Shown here in pieces: positions 50,073 to 60,261 of a stretch of DNA of 64,000 nucleotides. Both the position numbers and the translations under genes were made by a program. Each line of letters starts with the position of its first letter. Position 1 is the stretch's first letter. Source of the DNA: Pseudoips prasinana (taxonomy: Eukaryota > Arthropoda > Insecta > Lepidoptera > Nolidae); NCBI GenBank assembly GCA_951640165.1, contig OX621249.1, positions 7,801,001 through 7,865,000 of the forward strand, read 5' to 3'. The notes beneath the pieces are model-generated. The model saw only the letters and a list, made by a program, of their open reading frames with translations. It ran no database searches and was not told where the DNA came from.

Positions 50073-51090
50073 TAAAATAATTAAATTACAACGAGATGTA
50101 GCTCTCAAACAAGACGGATTATCTCGCGGTTTTTCTTATAAAAGCTAATTAATCGGCATAGTTCTTATATTATGTTTTATGAGAATTCGTTTAGCTGTTA
50201 AAAGGTTTTTATTATACATTCTTTTTTCGAGTTGTAGACAGTGGTTTTAATGATTAAGTTACCATTATATATTTTTTTATTTAGAAATGTTCTTTTGTAC
50301 CTGCAAACTTCATTATGTAGTGCTAGATTTGCGTAATTGAAACCATTAACAAGATTTAAATTAGAACACATGAAGTCATACCTCAAAGTACACCGTTCGA
50401 TACTTAACTAGATTTTTTTTTAAAGCTTTCTCCTTATAAGAATAGTTATACTAAAACCCGAACACTTCTTGCATTTTATTTTTAAGGGCTCTCATTGTAA
50501 GAATTCACATATTAACCCATAAGTCAAGTTAATGCCCTTCCAAGTATTGCCTCTCATGTTGACATGGTTATGACAATAATAATAATAAAAATAATTATAA
50601 TGTTGAACGTGGCAGCTAGCCAAAAAATCCAACAGACTTTACTGACAAGCTTGCAAGGTTCTATTGTAATGTAAAAAACAATAGACGATTCCTCACAAAT
50701 GTTACATTATAACGGAATAAATGAATTTTGAATGCTTTTAATTGTTTTTTGCATCACATCATTCCTTCACAAGTAACGTATCTGTTCTAAGGAAAACATA
50801 AAAGCAATCAAACTTATTCAATCGAATTTTCAATTTTAATCATGAAACAGATGAAGTATGTGAAAGTAAACAAACTATGTTACATTTTAACTAGTCTAGC
50901 TTTTAGTACTAAGTCTGGTTCATGTTTAATTAGCTTGGTTCAGGGTAATTTTTTAGCTCAGCTATTCCAGTCTACATCGGCTTGGCGTTTCTAACGGAAA
51001 AAGCAACTTCGGACTGACAACATTTTGCTTTAAATTAAAGTTTTTTGTGACACCTTTGTTGCTTGTTTATTTATTTTTTAAGGATTTCTC
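50073..51090. other. Unassigned 1-kb stretch
   Basis: AT-rich, no recognised feature. Confidence 0.4.
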
Positions 51091-51093
51091 TTC

Positions 51094-51212
51094 ATACTTA
51101 GACTCTCCCCTTGTTTCTCAGAAGAGTAGGCAAAGACAATTGATGTCCATTTGTCACGATATTTGCACACCTCTTTTGCTTCTTTAACATTTATCATATT
51201 CTTTATACATGC
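51094..51212 (-). mobile_element. RTE-like LINE U 3' end, minus strand
   Basis: TACTTAGACTCTCCCCTTGT, TCAGAAGAGTAGGCAAAGAC, GTCCATTTGTCACGATATTT, GCACACCTCTTTTGC. More decayed than the copies at 3651 and 30357. Confidence 0.8.
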
Positions 51213-52230
51213 TCACTGGTTTAGGGTACTTCTTACCTGGGTTTTTATGAGAAAGTATCGGATTTCATTACTACGTTAAAATTCTAATCAGTCCAATTCT
51301 CTTTTGTTACAATTTCAATAGTATAACGACACAGCATTGTATAACGGTCAGGCAAACTGAGGCCTTGATTACCGCTAGATTGGGTGAACTGTTTTATACA
51401 TGTGTTTATTTTTTTATATTAGTACGACTAGGCCTCGTACGTAAAGAGCTTTGTAGCAGCGAGAGATTTTTTATTTTTATACTAATGTTTAATTTATTAT
51501 AATATGTTGATATTGTGCCAATAGAAATATTCAACGGATTACCTACTTTAAGTTACTTTACTTTTACGTTCATGAGATATAGCCTGCTGATGGACAGAGA
51601 GATCTACAGACGGAAATACTGACTAAAAGCGACGGATTAGTAAAAGTGTTCCATTGAATACGGAACCTCATAAAAATAAAGTAATCAACTAATTTAATTC
51701 CTATTTCAACCTAATTGCTGTGTTTGTCTAGATTAAATGTAAATTTATTAAGTTGTATATTTTTTTAATAGAATTAACTCAATTAATACTTCTATTCAAT
51801 ACACAAAAAACAGTGAACAAATAATAATTATCCAAAGAATAGAAGCGATTGACATCAATGCTTTGCTACGCCGTAGCAACACGACTACGTCGTAGTAAAA
51901 TTCACAACATTTATCATAGAATTAATAATTTAAAATAACATTGAAATTGAATTAATGTTTGATAAAGAGTTACGATTGATTCTGGTAACAATTAAGGTTC
52001 GCAATTAGTTTGGCGCAATTGAAAAATAATTTACCTATCTTAAATACAAAAATATTGTTATTAAATTCAAAACCTTATATTTCCTAGCTAGAGGTACTTG
52101 TTTTAACATGTGCGCAATGTTTAAAATTCTCTCCAAAGCACATCGATATAAATCTAGTAAAATTTATATAATAATTATAATTCATATATCGCACTCACCA
52201 TACAAGAAACTATTTAACGTACATGACTTA
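51213..52230. other. Unassigned 1-kb stretch
   Basis: Only two adjacent short palindromes (CTACGCCGTAG, CTACGTCGTAG near 51868-51895) stand out. Confidence 0.4.
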
Positions 52231-52233
52231 TAA

Positions 52234-52467
52234 TTGGTTTTAAATATATATCTAAGCATTTGTTTTATAACAGAACCGCTTTTTGAACTCACTACAATTC
52301 ATTCAATCGGCATTGATCGCACAAAAAGTCAGACAAAAGGTTTTACCCGCATTGAAATAGAAAACAGAGCATTTGGAAACGGTGAAAAGGTTCGCTCACT
52401 AGCTATTTCGGAACAAAACAAAGACTCCGCAGTTAAGGCCATGACCTTAGTGCACTGTCACGTGTAA
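52234..52467 (+). CDS. Small open frame, hypothetical
   Basis: 77 codons from ATG to TAA, with a mixed, rather hydrophilic second half (IGIDRTKSQTKG, FGNGEKVRSLAISEQNKDSA). I do not recognise a domain, there is no splice context I can judge, and no repeat family of the window overlaps it. It is the only frame of its size outside recognisable elements whose composition is not obviously AT noise. Most likely chance; a decayed exon or an exon of a host gene is possible. Confidence 0.15.
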   Translation: MVLNIYLSICFITEPLFELTTIHSIGIDRTKSQTKGFTRIEIENRAFGNGEKVRSLAISEQNKDSAVKAMTLVHCHV

Positions 52468-52524
52468 ATATACAGGGTTACATGTAAAACACCACCAATT
52501 TGTAGGGCTAGATAATTAATACTG

Positions 52525-52875
52525 TTCTCCTAGCCGAAATCCAGTGTTAAATGAGACTAGCCATCTGCGCGTGACATATATAGTGCTCAAGTGTGTGCGC
52601 AAACACAGGAGCACTTTCTATTCCATCAATCTCATGATCCGATGGGACGACTGGAACGACACGACCAATGGTGTCAGTTACAGGACTGACGGTTTTACGT
52701 GCTCTCCGAGGCACGGGGGTATAATACCACCAACTGACAGACTTCAGGCTGATATTAAGATTATTTATTTCTTTTTCCAAATAAAAGCCAAAATCACTTT
52801 GGTCCAACCCGGGTTTGAACCCAGGACCAAGTTATCTGTGATTGAACACGCTACCACTAGACCAACGCGGCAACT
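52525..52875 (-). mobile_element. SINE O, minus strand
   Basis: CTAGCCGAAATCCAGTG tail, CATGATCCGATGGGACGACT, GTGCTCTCCGAGGCACGGGG, inverted B box GGGTTTGAACCCAGGACC and A box ACCACTAGACCAACGCGGCA. Confidence 0.88.
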
Positions 52876-53029
52876 ACCAACCAATAAACTAACACCATAA
52901 GTTAGAACATTTGTTCTACGCCTTTTCATAATTTATAATATTTTATTTTCGTATAAAAATAAGTATTCATTTAATTTCCCGTTTTAATGTTCATAACTCT
53001 ACGCGCATCGCAGAGTTTATTACTGCCAA

Positions 53030-53272
53030 TATAATAATATCCAGGGACATTATTAACATACGGCCATCTGATCCTAAACTAACCAAAGCTTGTACAATGG
53101 AAACCAGATAACTGATATACCTAATACTTTTTTTGGAAATACATAATTACACCCAGACTCAGGACACACAGACATGTTCATGCTCACAAATATCTGTCCT
53201 GGGTGGGAATTGAACCCTCGACCTCCGGCGTGAAAAGCAAGCATTTGCCAACCTCGCCAACAGGCCTGTCAA
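53030..53272 (-). mobile_element. SINE A, minus strand, full length
   Basis: AATAATATCCAGGGACATTA, GGCCATCTGATCCTAAACTA, CACCCAGACTCAGGACACAC, GGGTGGGAATTGAACCCTCG, AAAGCAAGCATTTGCCAACC, ending CCAACAGGCCTGTC. Confidence 0.9.
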
Positions 53273-53307
53273 TATGCATCAAGGTTCTCAAATTTGCCTA
53301 CACCTAT

Positions 53308-53362
53308 AATGGTACGGCACCCTTCGTGTGCGAGTCCGACTCGCAATTGTCCGGGTTTTTCC
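53308..53362 (-). repeat. Repeat L end fragment
   Basis: AATGGTACGGCACCCTTCGT, GTGCGAGTCCGACTCGCAAT, TGTCCGGGTTTTT is the inverted start of family L. Confidence 0.75.
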
Positions 53363-53403
53363 TTGTGGTTTATTTCTGTTCATAAGCACGATTGTAGTTC
53401 TTA

Positions 53404-53431
53404 GTATTCCCAGTACATGTACTGGGAATAC
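53404..53431. repeat. 28-bp perfect palindrome
   Basis: GTATTCCCAGTACA immediately followed by its exact complement TGTACTGGGAATAC, no loop. Confidence 0.95.
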
Positions 53432-53671
53432 CAAGTATTCTAAATTGTTCCTCGCCACGGAACGTTTCAAGAATAATAAGTAGCAAAAATGCTATTTTGT
53501 ACTATTTTAGTAAAGTTTTTAAAGAGAAAATTAGTTCGTATGCATAAAATTAATTCATACGGTTATAGTTTGAATAAGTTTTATGCATAAGTAATAGTCT
53601 ACTCTTGCCATTCAAACAACAATACTCGACTATGAAAAAGACTGAATATTTTTGAATATTAAACTTGAAAA

Positions 53672-53940
53672 AAACCGGCCAAGTGCGAATGGGACTCGCG
53701 AACGAAGGGTTCTGTACCATTATCTATAAATTGAGCAAAAAATTCACGTTTGTTGTATGGGAGCCCACTTAAATATTGTTTTGTATTTGTTGTTATAGTG
53801 GCAACAGAAATACATCATCTGAGAAAATTTCAACCGTCTAACTATCACGGTTCATGAGACATGTGACAGACGGACAGGCAGACAGCGAAGTTTTAGTAAT
53901 AGGGTCCCGTTTTACCCTTTGGGTACAGAACCCTAAAAAT
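53672..53940 (+). repeat. Dispersed repeat L, full copy
   Basis: AACCGGCCAAGTGCGAATGG, GACTCGCGAACGAAGGGTTC, TGTTGTATGGGAGCCCACTT, GACAGACGGACAGGCAGACA, GGGTCCCGTTTTACCCTTTG and TACAGAACCCTAAAA. I know this unit as very common in Lepidoptera. The ends (GAAGGGTTCTGTACC and GGTACAGAACCC) are partly inverted copies. Confidence 0.8.
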
Positions 53941-54066
53941 GACGATCCAAATGTTTCAAAAGTGCTGACAGTAATTTTATAATCTATGCAACATCGAAAT
54001 GTGTGGAGTGCTGAATGATCAGACGACTGGATCTAGTGATCCAGATTACCACAAATTCAGAAAGTA

Positions 54067-54262
54067 CAGACGCCAGCACATCAAGCTACTTCAATCTGTC
54101 AAATTTCCCCAATTGAAAGTGAACATTATGCTTTTGGCCTTTGTCCAGCAGTGGACGTCTTTCGGCTGATATGATGATGATGATGATTATGCTTTTGTCA
54201 TACAGTTGCAAATCTATAAAAGAAATTTGACAGATTGAGGTAGCTGGATGTGCTGGCGCCTG
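54067..54262. mobile_element. MITE F carrying a 49-bp insertion
   Basis: CAGACGCCAGCACATCAAGC left and GGATGTGCTGGCGCCTG right. Without the 49-bp insert and one copy of the 12-bp duplication the length is again 135 bp. Confidence 0.9.
54137..54185 (+). mobile_element. 49-bp RTE tail retroposed into MITE F
   Basis: GCCTTTGTCCAGCAGTGGAC, GTCTTTCGGCTGATATGATG with GATG units: only the last bases of LINE V or retroposon H. Flanked by ATTATGCTTTTG at 54125-54136 and 54186-54197. Confidence 0.92.
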
Positions 54263-54449
54263 TGCATATAATTATTTTTTTTGCATATACAGGGTAACTT
54301 GTAAAACACCAACAACCTCGCAGGACTAGATGGCTAACATCATAAGTAATAACTTTTGTTAGACGAATTCTAACATAATACATGAAAAAAATATTTTTTT
54401 CAATTTTTGTTGTACTTTGGTGACATTTGTAGGACTATGTTTCATTTGT

Positions 54450-54671
54450 TTGAATTGGAATGAACCGTAAGTCAAAGTAATAAGACTTATAAATCGCAGT
54501 TTTATTTGTGTTCATACAAATTCCATCATTCAACACTAAATATAGGAAAATAAAGTTTATTCCACGAAACTAATTTATTAAATAACAATGCATATACATG
54601 TTAAATAAAAATAGTGTATGTATTATGATTAAAACATTCTAATTGGGGTGTGCGTTAATTACGTTACATGT
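54450..54671 (-). mobile_element. MITE K, partial
   Basis: GAACCGTAAGTCAAAGTAAT, ATACAAATTCCATCATTCAA, TAACAATGCATATACATGTT and the right terminus GCGTTAATTACGTTACATGT. The left TIR is missing. Confidence 0.8.
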
Positions 54672-54674
54672 TGA

Positions 54675-54826
54675 ATATGTATGTATTTACAAATTAAAAG
54701 TAGTATAGGTATGTATGTAGTAAAGTAGTATTATCTGGTTTCCATAGTACAAGTTCTGCTTAGATTGGGATCAGATGGCCGTGTGTTAATAATGTCTCAG
54801 GATATTGCTATCATTATTATTATTCA
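54675..54826 (+). mobile_element. SINE A 3' half
   Basis: TATGTATTTACAAATTAAAA, CTGGTTTCCATAGTACAAGT, TGGGATCAGATGGCCGTGTG, GTCTCAGGATATTG; adjoins MITE K. Confidence 0.85.
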
Positions 54827-55262
54827 TCATATATAACACCTATTTTAAATTAAACTCATGCCACAGACAATCGGAGGCTCAATTTTATTGAAATTAATTG
54901 GATACCATAATAACATTAAAGTTCCACCATTTCGATTCGTTCCATAAACAATCAATCTATTTGAATTAATTGGTAAATGAATGAGAGTAAAAGGTTTTAT
55001 AGTACTAATTAAAGTACAGATATAGAAAAACATCCAGATTGCTAAGTATATATTCATTTCATTTGGATCTACGCGAATGGGGCAAATTGATTTTAACCCT
55101 ATGTTGTTTTAACAACATGTTATACACCAACAAATGTGCTTGAGTATAATCCATTTGAAATTTTGTGGATGTAATCATTTTATTGGATGGCGCGGTGGTT
55201 GAATCAATTGAATTCGAACAGTTTTGGAGAACTCTCAAGCATAAGTAAGCTCACCATACTGG
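54827..55262. other. Unassigned sequence
   Basis: No recognised feature. Confidence 0.35.
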
Positions 55263-55267
55263 TATAT

Positions 55268-55524
55268 GACGGTCATCGTAGCCTAGTTGGTAGTGCTCCT
55301 GCCTACGAAGCTGGTGGTCCTGGGTTTGAATCCCGGTAAGTGCAAATATTTGTGTGATGAGCACGAATATTTGTTTCTGAGTCATGGATGTTTTCTATGT
55401 ATTTAAGTATTTATCTATCTATATAAGTATGTATATCGTCGCCTGGTACCCATAGTACAAGCTTTGCTTAGTTTGGGGCTAGGATGATCTGTGTGACATT
55501 GTCCCTAAATATTATTATTATTAT
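55268..55524 (+). mobile_element. SINE B, full length
   Basis: Near-identical in layout to 25496-25754: CATCGTAGCCTAGTTGGTAG, GAGCACGAATATTTGTTTCT, GTCGCCTGGTACCCATAGTA, GATCTGTGTGACATTGTCCC and ATT tail. Confidence 0.92.
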
Positions 55525-55529
55525 ACTGG

Positions 55530-55775
55530 TAGACGTTGGAGTACGGTGTCGAATATCAGAATATCATCACCCTATCTCACCCCATGGGGGGCTTAGAAGT
55601 CGACCTGAGGGAATACCTACCAGCGGACGGGCAGCATCTTCTTTCTGAGTACTATGATCATCATACTGCGATGGCCAACCCGTCTGCCAAGCGTGGCGAT
55701 TATGGCATAAGCTTCCAAGATTATTCTTTTGGCTTTATCCAGACTTTTAACAGCTGTTATGATAATGATGATGGC
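55530..55775 (+). mobile_element. Retroposon H, uninterrupted copy
   Basis: GGTGTCGAATATCAGAATAT, CACCCTATCTCACCCCATGG, GGGAATACCTACCAGCGGAC, CCGTCTGCCAAGCGTGGCGA, AACAGCTGTTATGATAATGA. Reference copy for the split one at 24825-25490. Confidence 0.85.
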
Positions 55776-55782
55776 ATGAACT

Positions 55783-55868
55783 CGAAAAGTCTGTAGTGCG
55801 CGCCTTGTATTTCAACTCAATACTACTGACTCCAAAGGTCAACGGTCTGATCACTAGGTCATCCCGAC
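55783..55868 (-). mobile_element. SINE X head fragment
   Basis: GTCTGTAGTGCGCGCCTTGT, CAACTCAATACTACTGACTC, CACTAGGTCATCCCGACC: inverted head and junction of family X. Confidence 0.6.
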
Positions 55869-55914
55869 CAAAGAACTTATCTATGACTATAAAATACAAG
55901 TAAAATATGACTAA

Positions 55915-56185
55915 ATTAAATAAAATATAAAATAAAATAATAAGGTTTTTATTCACGTAGACTTTAAAAAAGCGCTTGTAAATAGTCAGAACATGTTTGT
56001 AGTAATATAGTTGTATACATTATTATTTCTAGTAACATAGATATTTAGGTACACATTGTATGAAAACTTTTATAAATTTTATTTTATTATAGCAATGATA
56101 TTTAGCTAGCTTGTATCAAGTAATTGTCAAGAGATTATGTTTAATTATCTAGTTTAAGTCTCATATTTTTACTACATATTGTCAT
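55915..56185 (-). mobile_element. LINE I 3' end
   Basis: AAATAAAATAATAAGGTTTT, TATTCACGTAGACTTTAAAA, ACATGTTTGTAGTAATATAG, TTTTTACTACATATTGTCAT. Confidence 0.85.
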
Positions 56186-56408
56186 ACTATATATATCAAC
56201 TGAACCTATTCAGAATACGTACTAATATGTCATTCGAGTAAAACCTAACTGCATTGGCCCCAATTAGTAGAACAATTCGCTTGACAATAACAGAACTAGA
56301 AACACTTCGGCACTGGAACTGGCATTCAATAGTATTAACACTGGTACTAAAGTTCGTTAGTTGTTATATATACGTAAACAATATAATCCCGTCTAGTATA
56401 TAGATTAC

Positions 56409-56546
56409 TAGCTGTGGTTTTAACGCGTTAAAATTTATAAATTATAGCCTATCTGTTAATCCTGTGTGTCAGCTAACTACTACTAACTAAGACGTGAAGA
56501 AGTAACAAACATACATCTCACACACATTCGCCTTTATAATATTAAA
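56409..56546 (-). mobile_element. Helitron-like element D, minus strand
   Basis: CTAGCTGTGGTTTTAACGCG, AATTTATAAATTATAGCCTA, CTAAGACGTGAAGAAGTAAC, CACATTCGCCTTTATAATAT. Internal deletions. Confidence 0.75.
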
Positions 56547-56612
56547 TTGCTTTAAAAAATATCATTTAAATTAAATTGCTTTAAAAATATCACACTTTTT
56601 TTAAAGCAATTT
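56545..56612. repeat. AT-rich duplication with inverted copy
   Basis: TTAAATTGCTTTAAAAA occurs twice in tandem (56544 and 56570) and once inverted (TTTTTAAAGCAATTTAA near 56597). Confidence 0.8.
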
Positions 56613-56699
56613 AATAAAAAGATATCCTCGTTTATAAGCAGTAGCTATTCAATTGCAGAAATTTAGACCTGTTTATGGGGTTAGGATCACACAGACAGG

Positions 56700-56895
56700 G
56701 TTCGTTGTATTTCTGTGTGTGAGTAAGGTCGCCAGAGCTCATCGGGGTGAGGGGAAGGGTCACACTTGTTTGCTGAATCTTAAAGGCCGACAACGCACCC
56801 GCGACTCCTCTCGTGTTGCTAGTGTCCATGGGCGGCGGTGATCACTTACCATCAGGTGACCCACTTGCTCGTTTGTCGTGCTCTTATATAAAAAA
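56700..56895 (+). repeat. Dispersed repeat P
   Basis: GAGTAAGGTCGCCAGAGCTC, AAGGCCGACAACGCACCCGC, GATCACTTACCATCAGGTGA, CCACTTGCTCGTTTGTCGTG, TATAAAAAA. Confidence 0.8.
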
Positions 56896-57386
56896 GTACA
56901 ATATAGGCCACACGTTCCTGGGATGGTAGCTTATACTTATCCTGCAAATAGGTATTGCCATACAACGTGGCAATATCGCCAGTATTATGCAAACGTTACC
57001 AAAATATAAAATTTTAGAATACATTTAATTTATCGTTTTAAATATACATTTTTAGTATTCGTTTAGATATTATATTTTGAATAGCAATTTTGTGTTGTAT
57101 GTTTAATGTAGTTTGTAAAAGTTAATTTTTATGTTTTATTTTAGGTATTTTGGGACTGGTTTAATATAAATTTTGGAAATTGTATCTTGAACCGAGTAAA
57201 GTTGGAAAAACACTTAATAAAATCGGATACAAAATGATTATACACACTTTACAAAAATATATATACTTCGGTCATTTTATGATAATTAGATTCCAGAATA
57301 AATTTCAATATCAATATTGTTTGTACACAATACAATTAATAAGAAAATCGATAAAAAAACGAAAATTAATCAAATTTTTATAGTAA
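56896..57386. other. Unassigned AT-rich sequence
   Basis: No recognised feature; a 67-codon Lys/Ile-rich frame at 57180-57383 is typical of AT-rich noise. Confidence 0.4.
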
Positions 57387-57395
57387 TATAACCAT

Positions 57396-57972
57396 AATTT
57401 ATTGTGTATGGGGCACTAAACGCCTTTATGAGTAGCCGGCAAGTCTCAAAGAAGGCTCGACTGGCCGTGCATGATGGAGTGTTAGTGCCAACTTTAATGT
57501 ATGGAAGTGAAAGTTGGGTATGGCAGAAAAAGAATGAAAGTAAAATAAATGCAGTGGAAATGAGAGCTCTGAGAAGTGTGTGGTGTGACTTTGAGAGACA
57601 GAATTCGAAATACTGATGTAAGAGAGCGTGTTGGTGTGAAAGAGGATGTAGTCATAAAGATTGAAAAAGGAATGCTGAGATGGTTTGGCCATTTAGAAAG
57701 GATGAATGAAAGAAGATTGACCAAAGAAGTATACCTGGCCTGTGTGAATGGAACAACCGGAAGAGGAAGACTTCGTCGAATATTCTGTGACCAAATCGGA
57801 GACGTTTTCAAGAAAGGGCAGGTCAGAAGTACCCTAAACCGACGAGCATGTATGAAGAATATAATGACAGTAATCGAGGCAAAAGACGTGTGCAAAGATC
57901 GTGACGAATGGAAACCCGTTGTCTCTGCCTACCCCTCTGGGAAACAGGCGTGAGTCTATGTATGTATGTATG
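57396..57972 (+). mobile_element. RTE-like LINE U, 5'-truncated
   Basis: 577 bp ending in the 3' tail TGAGTCTATGTATGTATGTA. Flanked by TATAACCAT at 57387-57395 and 57973-57981. It is the reference for the fragments at 3651, 30357 and 51094. Confidence 0.9.
57405..57953 (+). pseudogene. C-terminal part of RTE-like ORF2, one frameshift
   Basis: Frame 1 (from about 57405) reads ALNAFMSSRQVSKKARLAVH, VLVPTLMYGSESWVWQKKNE, AVEMRALRSV; near 57578 the frame shifts (a change in a GTG repeat) and continues CGVTLRDRIRNTDVRERVGV, MLRWFGHLERMNERRLTKEV, RGRLRRIF, NRRACMKNIMTV, ending EWKPVVSAYPSGKQA and a stop. The order L-x-Y-G-S-E-x-W, then E-M-R-x-L-R, then W-x-G-H-x-x-R-M is the region after the reverse transcriptase in RTE-type LINEs. 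The endonuclease and catalytic YxDD region are lost to 5' truncation, so it is not functional. Confidence 0.88.
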
Positions 57973-58080
57973 TATAACCATCACATTACAACCGAAGCAA
58001 CTTTTTCTATTTTTTTGTAAAACATGTAAATCCGCGAATGATATAGCTGCGTGCCGAATTCTAGGCCTTAAGAATAACAA

Positions 58081-58266
58081 CAGTCGATACTACATCAGTG
58101 AATGTGTGTGCATGTGTATTGCCATACAGCCCACACATTCACGATCCATGATGATTAACCAAGTCTTATTTAACAGTCGATACTACATCAGTGAATGTGT
58201 GTGCATGTGTATTGCCATACAGCACACACATTCACGATACATGATGATTAGCCAAGTTTTATTTAA
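58081..58266. repeat. 93-bp tandem duplication, each unit a hairpin
   Basis: Two units starting CAGTCGATACTACATCAGTG (58081 and 58174), differing at few positions. GTGAATGTGTGTGC and GCACACACATTCAC are complementary within each unit (one mismatch in the first). Confidence 0.92.
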
Positions 58267-58604
58267 CCGCTCGCGTACGTCCGGAAATAACTGGTGCAGA
58301 AGGCGACCCTTGGTTGAGGTATTCCATCTACATTGCCATTCATTTAGTAGTTCTTTATATAAGTTAGCTATTGTAGAATGCATTATATTCTATTCATTCT
58401 GATTACTAGCCACAAAAGTTAAGTCTGAGTGACACTCCTAATACTAATAAAAATAGGCAGAAAGAAAGAAAAAGTCAATGTTAAAAATCGGCTTTCATCA
58501 TGATATTATTACTTAAGTCTTTAAAATGTTTTAAACAGAATTTGTGCTGAGCACCAAGTAAAATTAGCTTCAATTTTATTACAGTCTAGCACTACATGCC
58601 AACA
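58267..58604. other. Unassigned sequence
   Basis: No recognised feature. Confidence 0.35.
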
Positions 58605-58710
58605 GTGGACATCATGTGTAGAAGTGATGTCATGTTGGCTGCAAGTGCTATAGATTACGGTAGCCACTTATCAAGGGAGCCGTAACTTTGTTTGCTAACT
58701 TAATAGTAAT
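58605..58710 (+). repeat. Dispersed repeat Q fragment
   Basis: GTTGGCTGCAAGTGCTATAG, ATTACGGTAGCCACTTATCA and CTTTGTTTGCTAAC; compare 1250-1345. Confidence 0.55.
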
Positions 58711-58711
58711 T

Positions 58712-58752
58712 CTAATTGGGGTGTGTGTTAATTACGTTACATGTTGTATAAA
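58712..58752 (-). mobile_element. MITE K terminus
   Basis: GGGGTGTGTGTTAATTACGT then TACATGTTGTATA: right TIR of family K only. Confidence 0.7.
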
Positions 58753-60200
58753 ACGTAAACAAAACCATTGTTTTTCCGATAAATGCACAACGGCATTTGT
58801 AGTTTACTGAAAAGAATCCGCAGGTCAGATGGAAGACAAAGCCCACCATGACAATGAGTGCTCTAATTAAGGATATTTCTCTGTGGGAAATACAGTTTTA
58901 GTTTGCTTTAAGCTTAGCACACTTAATGGATTTGAACTAATATCATTATTTTATACGGAGCATGATTAATTTTGACCATAGACAGGGTATCTAATTTTGT
59001 TATTCTCAGAATCAAATTTGGAATAAGCATAAAATTTTCTAAATTTGAACGTCGTCATTTGTCGAACATAGCATTCGAGTAATTACTAAGACATGTCGAT
59101 AGATGACACCACCATCCTGGATAGAATTTGTTGGAAAAAGAATAATGAATTTCAGAGCAACACTTGCGTTCCAAATAGGAACTGAACTGTGTCTGTGATG
59201 AATGCTATAAAGAGATCGTAAAAACACTCTAGCTAAATAGTAATCTGGTTTTTACGTAGTGTTGACTTAACATATACTAAAGTTCTTAACACTGACTGAT
59301 TGGAATGGCAATATCTTTAGAAACTAAATTTTTGGGAACTAAGTTAAGTTTCAACCTGATCAAATCTGGTAGGTATAAAAGATTAAACCTAAAGTCATCT
59401 GTTAGTTCTCGTAAGTATTACCATAGGGTTTTAATAAAACTTACTGTTAACTTTAGGCTTAACTTATCTTTATAATAGTTAACTTAAGGGTTTTATAACA
59501 TTTATTAACCAGGTTAAAGTCCTAATGAAGTGTTTTGATTTCTTCTGATAAGGTATCGATATACCGGTGACACGAGCTCTGAATAATAATTCTTAGGAGG
59601 ATTATAAAAACATAGCAAAAAAACATCGAATACTGTCTTGAGGGACGCTAGTCTCCAGGATAAATTAATTCTGTAAAGTCAAAGAGTTATTCTGGTTATA
59701 CGTAACCTACGGATTATCCGATTGCGGGGAACTTGCCTTATAAGTTAATACTGTTTAGTATAAGCCACCGCCCAAACTCATCATCAATCTATTGATTCGA
59801 CACGTGGAGCAGTTCTGTCATTGATATTAATTTCATAGCCTCAGATCGAAGCCTTGTACTAAGACTCTCCACTTACTTGTACATCCGTAGGGGCTAGTAC
59901 TAAACGGTAGAAACATTTAAGAGCGGCTAAAGCTTCCAACCAATACTTGTAGGGGGAAAGCTTATATCGATTGGGAAAGTACAGATTGTACTTCAGGGAT
60001 TTATAATGTGAATCTTGGCATCATATCGTGTGTAAGTTAGATCGCTCATCGAGAAGGGGCCTACGGTTGCCAAAACGTAAGTATAACAGTGTGCGTGGCA
60101 AGTGTCCTGGAATAGGGTGACTGGTCACCAACACTTGTATGTATAGTATATTTTTTTTGTATTTTTAGCTAATTTGGTAGTATGTTAAAATAAAAATAAA
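58753..60200. other. Unassigned 1.4-kb stretch
   Basis: No coding sequence, repeat family or strong secondary structure recognised. Confidence 0.4.
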
Positions 60201-60213
60201 GGTTTGTCATGGC

Positions 60214-60261
60214 ATGGCACACATAATGATCTGTTGCAGCACATATCATTATGTGTGCCAT
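60214..60261. repeat. Inverted repeat, 17-bp arms
   Basis: ATGGCACACATAATGAT and ATCATTATGTGTGCCAT, 14-nt loop, at the tail end of an RTE fragment. Confidence 0.9.

Noticed and set aside
57494..57895. 133-codon minus-strand frame
   Set aside because: Antisense to the RTE-like coding remnant; composition reflects the complementary strand.
57908..58402. 164-codon plus-strand frame
   Set aside because: It spans the LINE U tail and the 93-bp tandem hairpin; the repeated residues come from the DNA duplication.
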